From Planctomycetota bacterium (GTDB lineage Bacteria > Planctomycetota > Phycisphaerae > Phycisphaerales > SM1A02), in the NCBI GenBank assembly GCA_027295365.1, contig JAPULD010000015.1, forward strand, positions 1-9,365: DNA of 9,365 nucleotides. The letters run 5' to 3'. Each line of letters begins with the position of its first letter. Position 1 is the first letter of the stretch. A program made the position numbers and the translations under genes. Shown here piece by piece: positions 1 through 7,800 of this stretch. Under the pieces are notes generated by a model that saw only the letters and a program-made list of their open reading frames with translations, was not told the origin of the DNA and did not search any database.

Positions 1-38
1 ACGACGACGATGATGACGATAAAGATACTCAGGATTGA
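1..38 (+). CDS. 3' end of an upstream gene with an Asp-rich C-terminal tail (partial)
   Basis: Only the last eleven codons are visible. Reading from position 3 gives six aspartates in a row, then KDTQD and a TGA stop at 36-38. The intrinsic terminator starting ten bases later is what one expects after a real forward-strand gene end. The other two forward frames either stop early or read straight through the terminator hairpin. A short acidic tail says nothing about function, so no product is proposed. It could also be chance coding in a non-coding end. Confidence 0.45.
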   Translation, partial: DDDDDDKDTQD

Positions 39-48
39 TCCCCAATCG

Positions 49-79
49 CGGGGTTCCGTGAATCCGGAACCCCGTTTTT
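49..79 (+). terminator. Rho-independent terminator
   Basis: A perfect 10-bp G+C-rich stem pairs 49-58 (CGGGGTTCCG) with 65-74 (CGGAACCCCG) around a 6-nt loop, followed at once by five T residues at 75-79. It lies just after the stop codon at 36-38, so it probably ends the upstream transcript and insulates the TPR-ExbB-ExbD cluster. The T tract is on the forward strand only, so it acts in that direction. Confidence 0.9.
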
Positions 80-291
80 CGGTACCATTCAAGTCGAATA
101 AATTACGACCGTGATTTTGGGACGGAATGAGCTCTCTTGTCGAAAGGCGCCGTGGAACGCCACTCAGGAGAGAAGGGCATTCAAGGTCAAGGAACCAATT
201 TCACTCTGTGCGGCGGGTGGATGGCACACGCCGAACGCGGAGGGGTGTCTCTTCGTGCTCAGAACACGTCTTCAACGATTGGAGGGCTGGT
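80..291 (+). other. 5' leader and presumed promoter region of the TPR gene
   Basis: This stretch lies between the terminator and the chosen TPR start and must hold the cluster's promoter if transcription restarts here. An A+T-rich patch at 97-105 (around TAAATT) could be a weak -10 element, but no convincing -35 partner is present. The TPR frame stays open back to an ATG at 127. The 55 residues it would add are arginine-rich, contain no TPR pattern and would bury the signal peptide, so I treat it as non-coding leader. No known riboswitch or RNA fold was recognised. Confidence 0.4.
281..286 (+). promoter_or_regulatory. Ribosome binding site that sets the TPR gene start
   Basis: GGAGGG lies five bases upstream of the ATG at 292 and is a strong Shine-Dalgarno match. 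The upstream in-frame ATG at 127 has no comparable site. This, together with the signal peptide that begins at 292, decides the start. Confidence 0.8.
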
Positions 292-3200
292 ATGAACTGC
301 CGAATAGTCAGGCGGTTGGTGGGAATTTCGATTCTAGGTATTGCCAGTGGGCTGACGATGCCTACGCACGCCCAGGAATCGCAAGACGATCGAATCGTCC
401 TCCGTGACTACTACAGCGGGAATGGTCTCCTGAATCGAGGTCTGCATGATCTCGCTGCGAACGAATACCGAAAATTCCTCAAAGCGCACCCGGATCATGC
501 CAAGTCGAACGTGGCCCGGTATGGCCTGGCGGTATGCTATTTCAAACTGAATCGCTTTGCCGAAGCGGTGCCTGAACTGGAGACGCTCGTCGAGCTGGAC
601 GACTTCGAGTTTCACGCCGAGGTCGCGATGATCCTGGGGCAGTCCCATCACGCCCTGGGCGACTATGACAAGGCGGCGAGCGCATGCCGCATCGTTCTCG
701 AAGATCATCTCGATCATGCACTGGCTCCAAATGCCGCGGTGCTGTGCGCCGAGGCGCATTACCGTTCTGGTCGTTTCAATGCCGCCCAGCAGCCTTGTGA
801 TCTGTTCCTTGCGACATGGTCGGATCACCCCCTTCGCGAGCGGGCGGAACTCTTCCATGGCCTGTCGGACATGGCCCGCAACGAATTCGCCGATGCGGCG
901 GATCGCTTCTCGAACATGCTCGAACGTTACCCCGAAGGGCAGTACGAACAACAAACGTCGCTCATGCTCGCCCAGTGCCTGCATCGAACCACCGGCTTGC
1001 GGGGGGCCTTGACCCTGTACCAGAAGGTCATTGCCGAAGCGAGCGATGAATTTGTTCCCGATGCCCTCTATGGTCTGGCCTTGCTCATGCACCAGCAGGA
1101 GGATCCGCAGCGGGCGGGCGAGTTGGTTGATGAACTGCTCGATCGCTACCCGGAATCCGCGCTGGTGACGAACGCATCCTTGCTCCGGGGTCGCATATGG
1201 TTCGAACTGGGGGACTATGACAAGGCCTATGACACGCTCGACGCCATCAACGATTTGCAAGGCGATCATCAGGATGATGCCGAATACTGGATGGCCAAGA
1301 GTGAGTTGCGTCTCGACGAACCGGAGGATGCCGCGCAGCGTTTTGCCGAGGCCATTGAAAAGTATCCTGACAGCGAGTTGATGGCGCAGATGATGTACGA
1401 CCGGGCGATCGCATTGCTTCGCGCCGATGATGACGATGACGCCTTGGATGCGCTGGTCGCCTTTCAAGGCAGCTTTGCCGATCATGAACTGACTCCCGAT
1501 GCCATGCAGCTCACCGCCGCCACGTTGCATCAGCAAGGCAAGTACGATGAAAGCGATGCGTATTGCGATCGTTTTCGTCAGAATTATGCCGATCATGACT
1601 TACTGGATGAGATTGATTTCCTCGCCGCGGAAAACGAGTTCCTGACGCGTGACTACGAGGATGCGATCGACGAATATCGTTCATTCCTGCGTCGCCATGA
1701 AGGCGATGAGGATGAAGACAAGGCGACGTTCCGTCTCGGCATGGCTCAATACCAGGTCGGGCAGTTCGATGAGGCCGAGTCGAATCTGATTGAAGTGGCG
1801 GGAGGATCGGACGTTGAGGAAGCGTTCACGCCCGCTCTGCTCGCTTTGGGTGATGGGTATTTTCAGCGTGGCCAGTGGGAAGACGCCGAGCGCTATCTTG
1901 ATCGATATCTGAACAGCGAAGACGACCCGGCCTCGGCTGACGATGCGTTGCTGAAACTCGGCCTGGCCTTTCACCGGCAAGACAAAAGAGCCGAAAGCAT
2001 CGCTCGATACGATGCGCTGATCCGGGACTACCCGGACAGCCCTCATCGCTTGCAGGCGATTTTCGAGCGTGGTCAGGCCCTCGTGGCCATGGACAACGAT
2101 GAGGATGCTCAGCAGGCGTTCGAGCAAGTGCTTGCCCTAGGCGAAGAATCCGATTTTGCCCCCCACGCGGCGACGCATCTCGGTTCCATCGCACTTCGCG
2201 CCGGAGACTATGCGCAAGCGGCGACTCGTTTCGAAATGGCTGCTGATGCACATACGGATCAGGAACTCGCCGCCGAGGCGTTGTTCCAGACGGGTCAGGC
2301 CACGATGGCGCTCCAGCGATTCGATGAGGCCGAGGCTCTCTTTGCGGAACTGATCGACGAGTATTCGTTCCATGATCGACGCCCCCAGTCCAGCGCCCTG
2401 CGCGCCATCGCGATGGCGAGGCAGAACAAGCATCGACCCGCGCTCGACCAGATCGCCCAGGTTGAATCGAATTTCAGCGATGACATCGACGACTCGCTCA
2501 AGTCCACCATGTACTACGAAAAGGCATGGTGCTTGCGAGAGTTGGATCGCGACGATGAGGCATCCAGCGCCTATCGAAGCATCCTGGAACTCAATCGTCG
2601 TGACGACTTGCATCTCTATGCCATGCTTGAGCTGGCGGAATTGCTGGCCAACGACGAGTCCTACGAAGGGGCTGCGAATCAGCTTGATCGTTTGCTGGAC
2701 CTGGCGCGCGAGAATGGCGACGCCCCGGCTGAAATTCTCGAACAGGCGTCCTATCGACTTGGCGTGTGTCAGTTCCGCATGGAACAATTCACCGAGGCTG
2801 CCAGTACGCTCGATTCGTTCATCGAGACCTACGAGGACAGCGACCTCCTCGCCTCGGCCGGTCTGCTGTGCGGTGAGGCGTATCTCAAGACGGGGCGTTA
2901 CAGCGACGCTTCGATTCATCTGGGAGCGGTCGTCAAATCATACGCCGACAGCGATGCGTATGGCCCGGCTCTCTTGAGGCTTGGCGAGGCCACCGCGGCG
3001 TTGTCGAAGTGGGCGCGGAGCGAAGAAGTGTTCGGCACCTACTTGTCCGACAATTCCAATTCCGAGTTGTGGTTTCAGGCCCAGTTCGGGATCGGCTACG
3101 CCCAGGAAAATCTGAACCGCTACGACGACGCGATTGCGTCGTATCGCATCGTGGTCGATCGTCACCAGGGTCCGTCCGCCGCTCGGGCGCAATTCCAGAT

Positions 3201-3471
3201 CGGCGAATGTCTCTATGCGTTGAAACGCTTTGACGAGGCGGCCGCCGAGTTGTTGAAGGTTGACATCCTCTATGCGTATCCCGAGTGGAGCGCGGCGGCG
3301 CTCTTCGAAGCCGGGAAATGCTTCGAGGAACTGGCCAACCCCGTCGAGGCCCGCCGGCAGTTCGAGCAGGTGGTGAACGCCTATGGCGATACGGAGTGGG
3401 CCCGACTGGCTCAGCAACGACTCAAGGCCCTGACGCAGGTCAACCTCCCCGGCCATTCGGGCGGTCGCTGA
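292..3471 (+). CDS. Giant secreted tetratricopeptide-repeat protein (CpoB/YbgF- and BamD-like TPR solenoid)
   Basis: The protein has 1059 residues from the ATG at 292. Residues 1-27 form a signal peptide: MNCRIVRR, then a hydrophobic stretch (roughly 9-23), with likely cleavage after THA and before QES, so the mature protein should be periplasmic or otherwise exported. The rest is almost entirely TPR units of about 36-38 residues, about 25 to 28 in number. They show the usual Gly-Asp-Tyr-x-x-Ala turns (GDYDKAASA, GDYAQAATRF, NRYDDAIASY) and Tyr-Pro-x-Ser linkers (YPDSELM, YPESALV, YPDSPHR). The chain is rich in Asp and Glu. No catalytic motif is visible, so a scaffold or adaptor role is likely. 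CpoB/YbgF, the TPR member of Tol-Pal operons, is far smaller, so any equivalence rests on position next to an ExbB/ExbD pair. The C terminus (LPGHSGGR) is not TPR. The TPR call is firm; the partner is unknown. Confidence 0.93.
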   Translation: MNCRIVRRLVGISILGIASGLTMPTHAQESQDDRIVLRDYYSGNGLLNRGLHDLAANEYRKFLKAHPDHAKSNVARYGLAVCYFKLNRFAEAVPELETLVELDDFEFHAEVAMILGQSHHALGDYDKAASACRIVLEDHLDHALAPNAAVLCAEAHYRSGRFNAAQQPCDLFLATWSDHPLRERAELFHGLSDMARNEFADAADRFSNMLERYPEGQYEQQTSLMLAQCLHRTTGLRGALTLYQKVIAEASDEFVPDALYGLALLMHQQEDPQRAGELVDELLDRYPESALVTNASLLRGRIWFELGDYDKAYDTLDAINDLQGDHQDDAEYWMAKSELRLDEPEDAAQRFAEAIEKYPDSELMAQMMYDRAIALLRADDDDDALDALVAFQGSFADHELTPDAMQLTAATLHQQGKYDESDAYCDRFRQNYADHDLLDEIDFLAAENEFLTRDYEDAIDEYRSFLRRHEGDEDEDKATFRLGMAQYQVGQFDEAESNLIEVAGGSDVEEAFTPALLALGDGYFQRGQWEDAERYLDRYLNSEDDPASADDALLKLGLAFHRQDKRAESIARYDALIRDYPDSPHRLQAIFERGQALVAMDNDEDAQQAFEQVLALGEESDFAPHAATHLGSIALRAGDYAQAATRFEMAADAHTDQELAAEALFQTGQATMALQRFDEAEALFAELIDEYSFHDRRPQSSALRAIAMARQNKHRPALDQIAQVESNFSDDIDDSLKSTMYYEKAWCLRELDRDDEASSAYRSILELNRRDDLHLYAMLELAELLANDESYEGAANQLDRLLDLARENGDAPAEILEQASYRLGVCQFRMEQFTEAASTLDSFIETYEDSDLLASAGLLCGEAYLKTGRYSDASIHLGAVVKSYADSDAYGPALLRLGEATAALSKWARSEEVFGTYLSDNSNSELWFQAQFGIGYAQENLNRYDDAIASYRIVVDRHQGPSAARAQFQIGECLYALKRFDEAAAELLKVDILYAYPEWSAAALFEAGKCFEELANPVEARRQFEQVVNAYGDTEWARLAQQRLKALTQVNLPGHSGGR

Positions 3472-3493
3472 TTTTAAGACGATGACCAAACGA

Positions 3494-3518
3494 TTTCTCG
3501 TCATTGGATGACGGAAAG
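3494..3518 (+). other. Small hairpin in the TPR-ExbB intergenic gap
   Basis: A perfect 6-bp stem, CGTCAT (3499-3504) with ATGACG (3508-3513), closes on a three-base TGG loop. It can extend outward as far as 3494 and 3518 with one mismatch and two G-U pairs. It has no T tract, so it is not a classic terminator. It lies just ahead of the ExbB-like start and covers the only purine-rich stretch (GGAAAG, 3513-3518) that could serve as its ribosome-binding site. It might temper translation or mark an mRNA processing point, or be chance. Confidence 0.3.
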
Positions 3519-3529
3519 CGAGTGATTTG

Positions 3530-4351
3530 ATGTTGATGATCGTGTATTCCATCCTGGCCCAGACGCAAGGCCCCGACGACGCTGTGGACACGTCCGCAGT
3601 CGCGGTGCAGTCCATCTGGGATTTCATCGCAAAGGGCGGCATGATCATGATCCCCATCGGGATCGGATCGTTCATCGCCCTGGCGGTGTTTCTCGAACGC
3701 ATGCTCAGCCTCCGTCGAAGCAAGGTGATCCCCGCCAAGTTCCTGCCCGGTCTGAAGAAGATCCTCAAGGAGAGCAAGGGCGAGAAGAAGGCCGCCGTCA
3801 AGTATTGCCTCAAGGATGGCAGCCCCGTGGCGAATGTCTTCGCCGCGGGCATGAAGAAACTGAACGCCCCGATCGAGATCCTGGAGAAGCACATCCAGGA
3901 ATCGGGTCAGCGCGAAGTCTTGAAGTTACGCAAGAACGTGCGTGCGCTTTCGGTCATCGCGTCCATCTCACCCCTGATGGGTCTCCTCGGCACGATCTTC
4001 GGCATGATCAAGGCCTTTCAAACCGTCGCAATTTCTCCCGACGCACTGGGCAAGACCGAATTGCTTGCGACGGGCATTTACCAGGCGATGATCACCACCG
4101 CCGCGGGTCTGACCGTGGCGATCCCTGTACTCATCGCCTACCACGTGGTGTCGGCGAAGATCGATCGGCTTGTCATGGAGATCGACCTGATGACCGTCGA
4201 ATTCATCGAGGAATTCGCCGAGGGCGGCATCGAGTCCGTCGAGAGCGATGAACTCGCCTCCGATTCGAAACAGAAGTCGAAGACCGCTGCTACGAAAAAG
4301 AATGACACGCCACGAGATGATGCATCCGGGGCGAAGGTCGCCACCACCTGA
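3530..4351 (+). CDS. MotA/TolQ/ExbB-family proton channel subunit
   Basis: This 273-residue inner-membrane protein belongs to the family whose pentamers, with an ExbD/TolR dimer, turn proton flow into motion of TonB or TolA. Three membrane helices are visible: about 37-55 (followed by the conserved FLER), 141-163 and 187-208. The family core is clear: PLMGLLGTIFGMI at 148-160 and ITTAAGLTVAIP at 188-199. Thr155 and Thr190 align with the channel threonines of ExbB and TolQ. A hydrophobic start ending ILAQTQ (1-13) may be a cleaved signal, as some long ExbB proteins have. The tail after about 235 is charged and lysine-rich. I chose ATG 3530; a TTG at 3527 or ATG at 3536 is possible, and no strong ribosome site decides. 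The next gene starts after 11 nt. The sequence does not settle whether it is TolQ or ExbB by subfamily. Confidence 0.93.
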   Translation: MLMIVYSILAQTQGPDDAVDTSAVAVQSIWDFIAKGGMIMIPIGIGSFIALAVFLERMLSLRRSKVIPAKFLPGLKKILKESKGEKKAAVKYCLKDGSPVANVFAAGMKKLNAPIEILEKHIQESGQREVLKLRKNVRALSVIASISPLMGLLGTIFGMIKAFQTVAISPDALGKTELLATGIYQAMITTAAGLTVAIPVLIAYHVVSAKIDRLVMEIDLMTVEFIEEFAEGGIESVESDELASDSKQKSKTAATKKNDTPRDDASGAKVATT

Positions 4352-4354
4352 GGA
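4351..4354 (+). promoter_or_regulatory. Ribosome binding site supporting the GTG start of the ExbD/TolR gene
   Basis: AGGA begins on the last base of the ExbB-like stop codon (TGA at 4349-4351) and lies eight bases before GTG 4363. The ATG at 4358 is in another frame and meets a stop after two codons, so GTG 4363 is the workable start. The overlap suggests translational coupling. Confidence 0.6.
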
Positions 4355-4362
4355 CCAATGAC

Positions 4363-4791
4363 GTGATTCGATCCGATGATTCCGACACCTCAGTGCACAT
4401 GGACCTGACGCCAATCATCGACATGGTGTTCCTGCTGCTCATCTTCTTTCTTGTCGCCACGACGTTTCAGCAGACGGAGCGCGAGATGAAGATCGCCTTG
4501 CCCGCGGCGAGTTCCGCCGGCCCGATCAGTTCCGCCTTGCGCGAGTTGATCATCAACATCGACGTCGAAGGCAGGATCATTCTCAACGGACTTACCGTCC
4601 ATCCCGATGAGCTGCGTTCGATCATCAATGATGCCGTGAGCCAGAATGCCGACCAGAAAGTGACAATCAGGGGCGATCAGGCGACGTCCTACGCAAACAT
4701 CGTCAGGGTGCTCGATATCTGCAAGGGTGCGGGTATCCAGGAACCCTATCTCGACACCGTTGTCCTTGGAACCCCCCGTTCGGGATCATGA
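4363..4791 (+). CDS. ExbD/TolR-family biopolymer transport protein
   Basis: This 142-residue protein has typical ExbD/TolR length and layout: a short cytoplasmic N terminus, one membrane helix (about 18-34), then a periplasmic domain. The hallmark MDLTPIIDMVFLLLIFF is at 13-29, and Asp20 matches the essential channel aspartate of ExbD and TolR. The periplasmic part has the usual INIDVEGRIILNG (about 63-75) and VTIRGD (about 99-104) elements of the fold. It starts with GTG, 11 nt after the ExbB-like stop. Only one ExbD copy is present, although many planctomycete and proteobacterial clusters carry two. With its neighbour it should form a proton-driven motor in the inner membrane. The downstream giant protein, which carries a Ser-x3-His helix, is the natural candidate for the driven partner. 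Confidence 0.95.
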   Translation: MIRSDDSDTSVHMDLTPIIDMVFLLLIFFLVATTFQQTEREMKIALPAASSAGPISSALRELIINIDVEGRIILNGLTVHPDELRSIINDAVSQNADQKVTIRGDQATSYANIVRVLDICKGAGIQEPYLDTVVLGTPRSGS

Positions 4792-4799
4792 GGAAGGAG
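4791..4799 (+). promoter_or_regulatory. Ribosome binding site of the giant PD40/toroid gene
   Basis: AGGAAGGAG begins on the last base of the ExbD-like stop codon and ends 11 bases before ATG 4811. It is a strong, slightly distant Shine-Dalgarno sequence. An ATG at 4788 overlaps the previous stop but terminates after a few codons, so ATG 4811 is the start. Confidence 0.7.
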
Positions 4800-4810
4800 C
4801 CTCGCAGGGA

Positions 4811-7800
4811 ATGAAACGCCGCACGTTGCGCATCCTGATCTACCTCGTTCCGATCGTGTCCATCATCGGCCTGATCGCGATTGCGTGGTATCAGCGTGAA
4901 CGACAGGTGTCATTCCTCAGCGACGCTGCCACGATCCGCGAGCCGTTGGACGCCGTGAATCCCAGGGATGTGCTCTGGTCACCCGCAGTGAAGCTGCCCG
5001 GCCTGCTCAACACCCAAGGCAATGAGTTCGAGCCGGCCGTCTCGCCCGATGGATTCACACTGTATTTCGTTCGGGGTCGAATGGCCCATAACGCCGACCT
5101 TTTCTTCAGCACGAAAACGCCGACGGGATGGACGGAGCCTCAGCCGCTGTTGACCCTCAATACGGTTGCCGATGAACTGGGCCCGGAGCCTTCTGCGGAT
5201 GGCAAGTCGCTTTACTTTTACAGTGATCGAGTGGGGGGACTGGGCGGCTACGACCTTTGGGTCGCGCTTCGCGATGAGGACGGGAATTGGTCCGACGCGG
5301 TCAATCTTGGCCCCGAAGTCAATTCACGCGATCACGATTATGGACCATGTGTTTCGCCCGATGGTCAATCCTTATATTTCGCCTCGGACCGTCCCGCGTT
5401 GATGGAGGGAACCGCGATCGAGGGGGTGCAGGTTCAGGGGCGCGACTACGACTTGTATGTCGCTACGATGGGCGAGTCGGGGCTGGGCGAAGTGGTGCCG
5501 GTCGATGAATTGAATTCTCCTTCCAATGAAGGCGCGCCATCATTCAGCGAGTCGGGTGATTTCCTGTACTTCGCTTCTGATCGACGAGGTGGATCAGGCG
5601 GTTTCGATCTGTATCGTTCCCGGGTCGTGCATGGACAGATCAGAACCCCACGGAACCTGGGCGATTCCATCAACACCATGGCCAACGAGATCGACCCGGC
5701 GATGACGCTGGGGGGATTCGGCATTCACTTCAGTTCCGATCGAGTCGAAACCGAAGGCGTCGCTTCGAATGGTCTCTATGACTTGTATTACGCTCAATCC
5801 CGCGAAGTCTTCATCGAGACCGAGACGCACCGGGCCACGATCGATTGGGCGGCTCTCATTGCCTTGCTGTTGCCCTACCTCATCTGGTTGCTGTTGATGC
5901 TGAGTACAATGGGCGTGCTCGCCGCGGTGATACGCAGGCTTGAATACAACCGCATGGGTCTGCTGACCCGGTGCCTGATGGGATCGCTCATCGCGCATCT
6001 GGTCCTGTTGGCGCTGCTTACGTTGTGGGGCGTCTCCACGTCCCTGTCCGAGGCGATCAGTCCAGGCAGCAGCACTCGCGTCGTCCTGACCTCGCCCAGC
6101 GTCGGACGTGGCATCGCCGAACAGATTCGGGGAGAGATGACCGACGTTGAGATCGATGCCGAAATGGAGGAAGCACGACAGCAGCAGTTCGAGGCTGAAG
6201 TCCAGCCGCCATCTTTTGAAGACGCGGAGATGGAGCTCGAGCAGACGACCCTGGAGTCGTTTGACTTGCTGGAGACGCAGGTTGCGATGAACGAGGCGCA
6301 GGCCCAGTCGTTGGACACTCCCGACGTTGAGCTTCTGGAGCCTGCGGAGGCCCAGGAAATAGAGCACACCACCCCCGCCGAGGCCCGGCGCGAACAGGCC
6401 AGCGAGGCGATCGCCAGGGTGCCGGACACTGCGGTTTCGAATCCCACCGCGACCCGCGCACTCGACGAGGCCACGCCCCAGCCAGCGCAGACGTATGACA
6501 CGCACGTGGCGATGAACGTCGAGCGTGCGGAGATGCCCAACGATTCGAACGAGCGTCTGGCCGAACGATCCGGCGCCAACGAGGCAAGGGCGGAGTCGTC
6601 GTCAACGCTCATGGAAGTGCAGCCAACGGAAGTGAGCGCAAGCGAGGCCCGGGATGTACCGCTTCCGTTCGTCCCCGTCTCAAAGAACAAACGGACAAGC
6701 GAAGCGCAGACGAACACCGCCTTGAAACCGGGGGAGCCGGGGGAGCTTGATCGCCAGACGCAGGCGGCGCGGGTCGAGGTTGCGCAGGCATCGCAATCTG
6801 AAGTCGAGTTGCAGACGCCCCGAGCCACGCAGCAACTCGCCATGCAGTCCATGGCCAATCCAACCGAGGCGAAGGCATCGACGAATGCAAACGAGATGAC
6901 GCCCCTGACCTCGTCTGATGTCGCGCCTCAGACTCAGGCGAGTGAAGTCGCCTTGCAGGACATGCCCAGCCAGGAGGCCTCCAAGGCAAGCGAGGCTCAG
7001 ACCCGGATCCAGGTCGCGATTGCACAGGCCGGGCGTACGGATGCGAGCGAGGCGTTTGAATCAGCCGGGGCCCCGGCGCAGGCCATCGAAGTCAATCCAG
7101 AAGCCTCGAGGCTCGTGGCGTCGGAACGACTGTCGAACGCGATGTCCATGAATGAAGCGTCGAATGAGGCATCACCCTTGCCTGCAATGCATGCCAAGGT
7201 CGCCGAGTCGTCAGAGGCATCGAGCGATCTTGCGCTCAGCACACCGCGTCTCGATACGCAGGCGCGCCAGCAAAGCAATGAGGCACGCCAGGCAACCACG
7301 ACACAACCATTGCCATCGATCCGGACTGCTTCGGTCAACATGCCTTCGGATCTGCAATCGACACATGCGAATGAAGTCGCGGTGAACACCCAATCCAACC
7401 CGGTTGCGATGGAATCGACAACGCTTTCGCACGTTGAGATTCATGAGAGTTCCACCACATCCCCGTCCGAACTGAGTTCGTCATACGAAAACGCCGTGGT
7501 GATGAACGAGCCGCAAACAGTGCAGGTTGATCTTCCTTCCGACGCCGGTGATCAAGGTGGCCAGTCGAGCCGCGAGGCAAATATGCCTCCTGCAACGTCG
7601 CTCGCGAACATGACCGGCACGTCGAGCGATTCCCGTCAGACAACCTCAACTGAAGTCCAAGCGGCGACATCGGATTCGCAAGTCGCGTTGAATCCCACCC
7701 AGGGAACTCTCAAACTGGATTCGAATTCCATGGCGGGCGTTGAGAGTCGTGAATCGAGCACGACCAGCGAGATGACGCTCACGAATCCGTCTCGTCAGGT

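Noticed and set aside
111..407. A 98-codon GTG-start frame in the leader region
   Set aside because: It overlaps the signal peptide region of the TPR gene in another frame, has no good ribosome site and no recognisable domain.
334..1596. A 420-codon open frame on the reverse strand opposite the TPR gene
   Set aside because: It lies entirely within a convincing TPR gene, and its product is a low-information, isoleucine- and arginine-rich sequence with no recognisable domain. It arises from the regular codon use of the acidic forward gene.
2137..2919. A 260-codon reverse-strand frame
   Set aside because: Opposite clear TPR repeats; no ribosome site or domain recognised. Treated as a shadow.
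3494..3518. Intrinsic terminator between the TPR and ExbB-like genes
   Set aside because: The hairpin is short, not G+C-rich in its outer part, and is not followed by a T tract, so it should not stop transcription.
2938..3894. A 318-codon reverse-strand frame spanning the TPR-ExbB junction
   Set aside because: It overlaps the end of the TPR gene and the start of the ExbB-like gene, both well supported. The product resembles no family I know.
5594..6858. Two long overlapping reverse-strand frames (5594-6505 and 5875-6858)
   Set aside because: They lie opposite the membrane helices and linker of the giant protein. The forward frame is continuous with recognised domains on both sides, so these are shadows of repetitive linker codons.
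6290..7378. CRISPR array or tandem DNA repeat
   Set aside because: The repeated 8-mers are short, irregularly spaced, all in the same reading frame and explained by the SEA tripeptide. There are no constant repeats with unique spacers.
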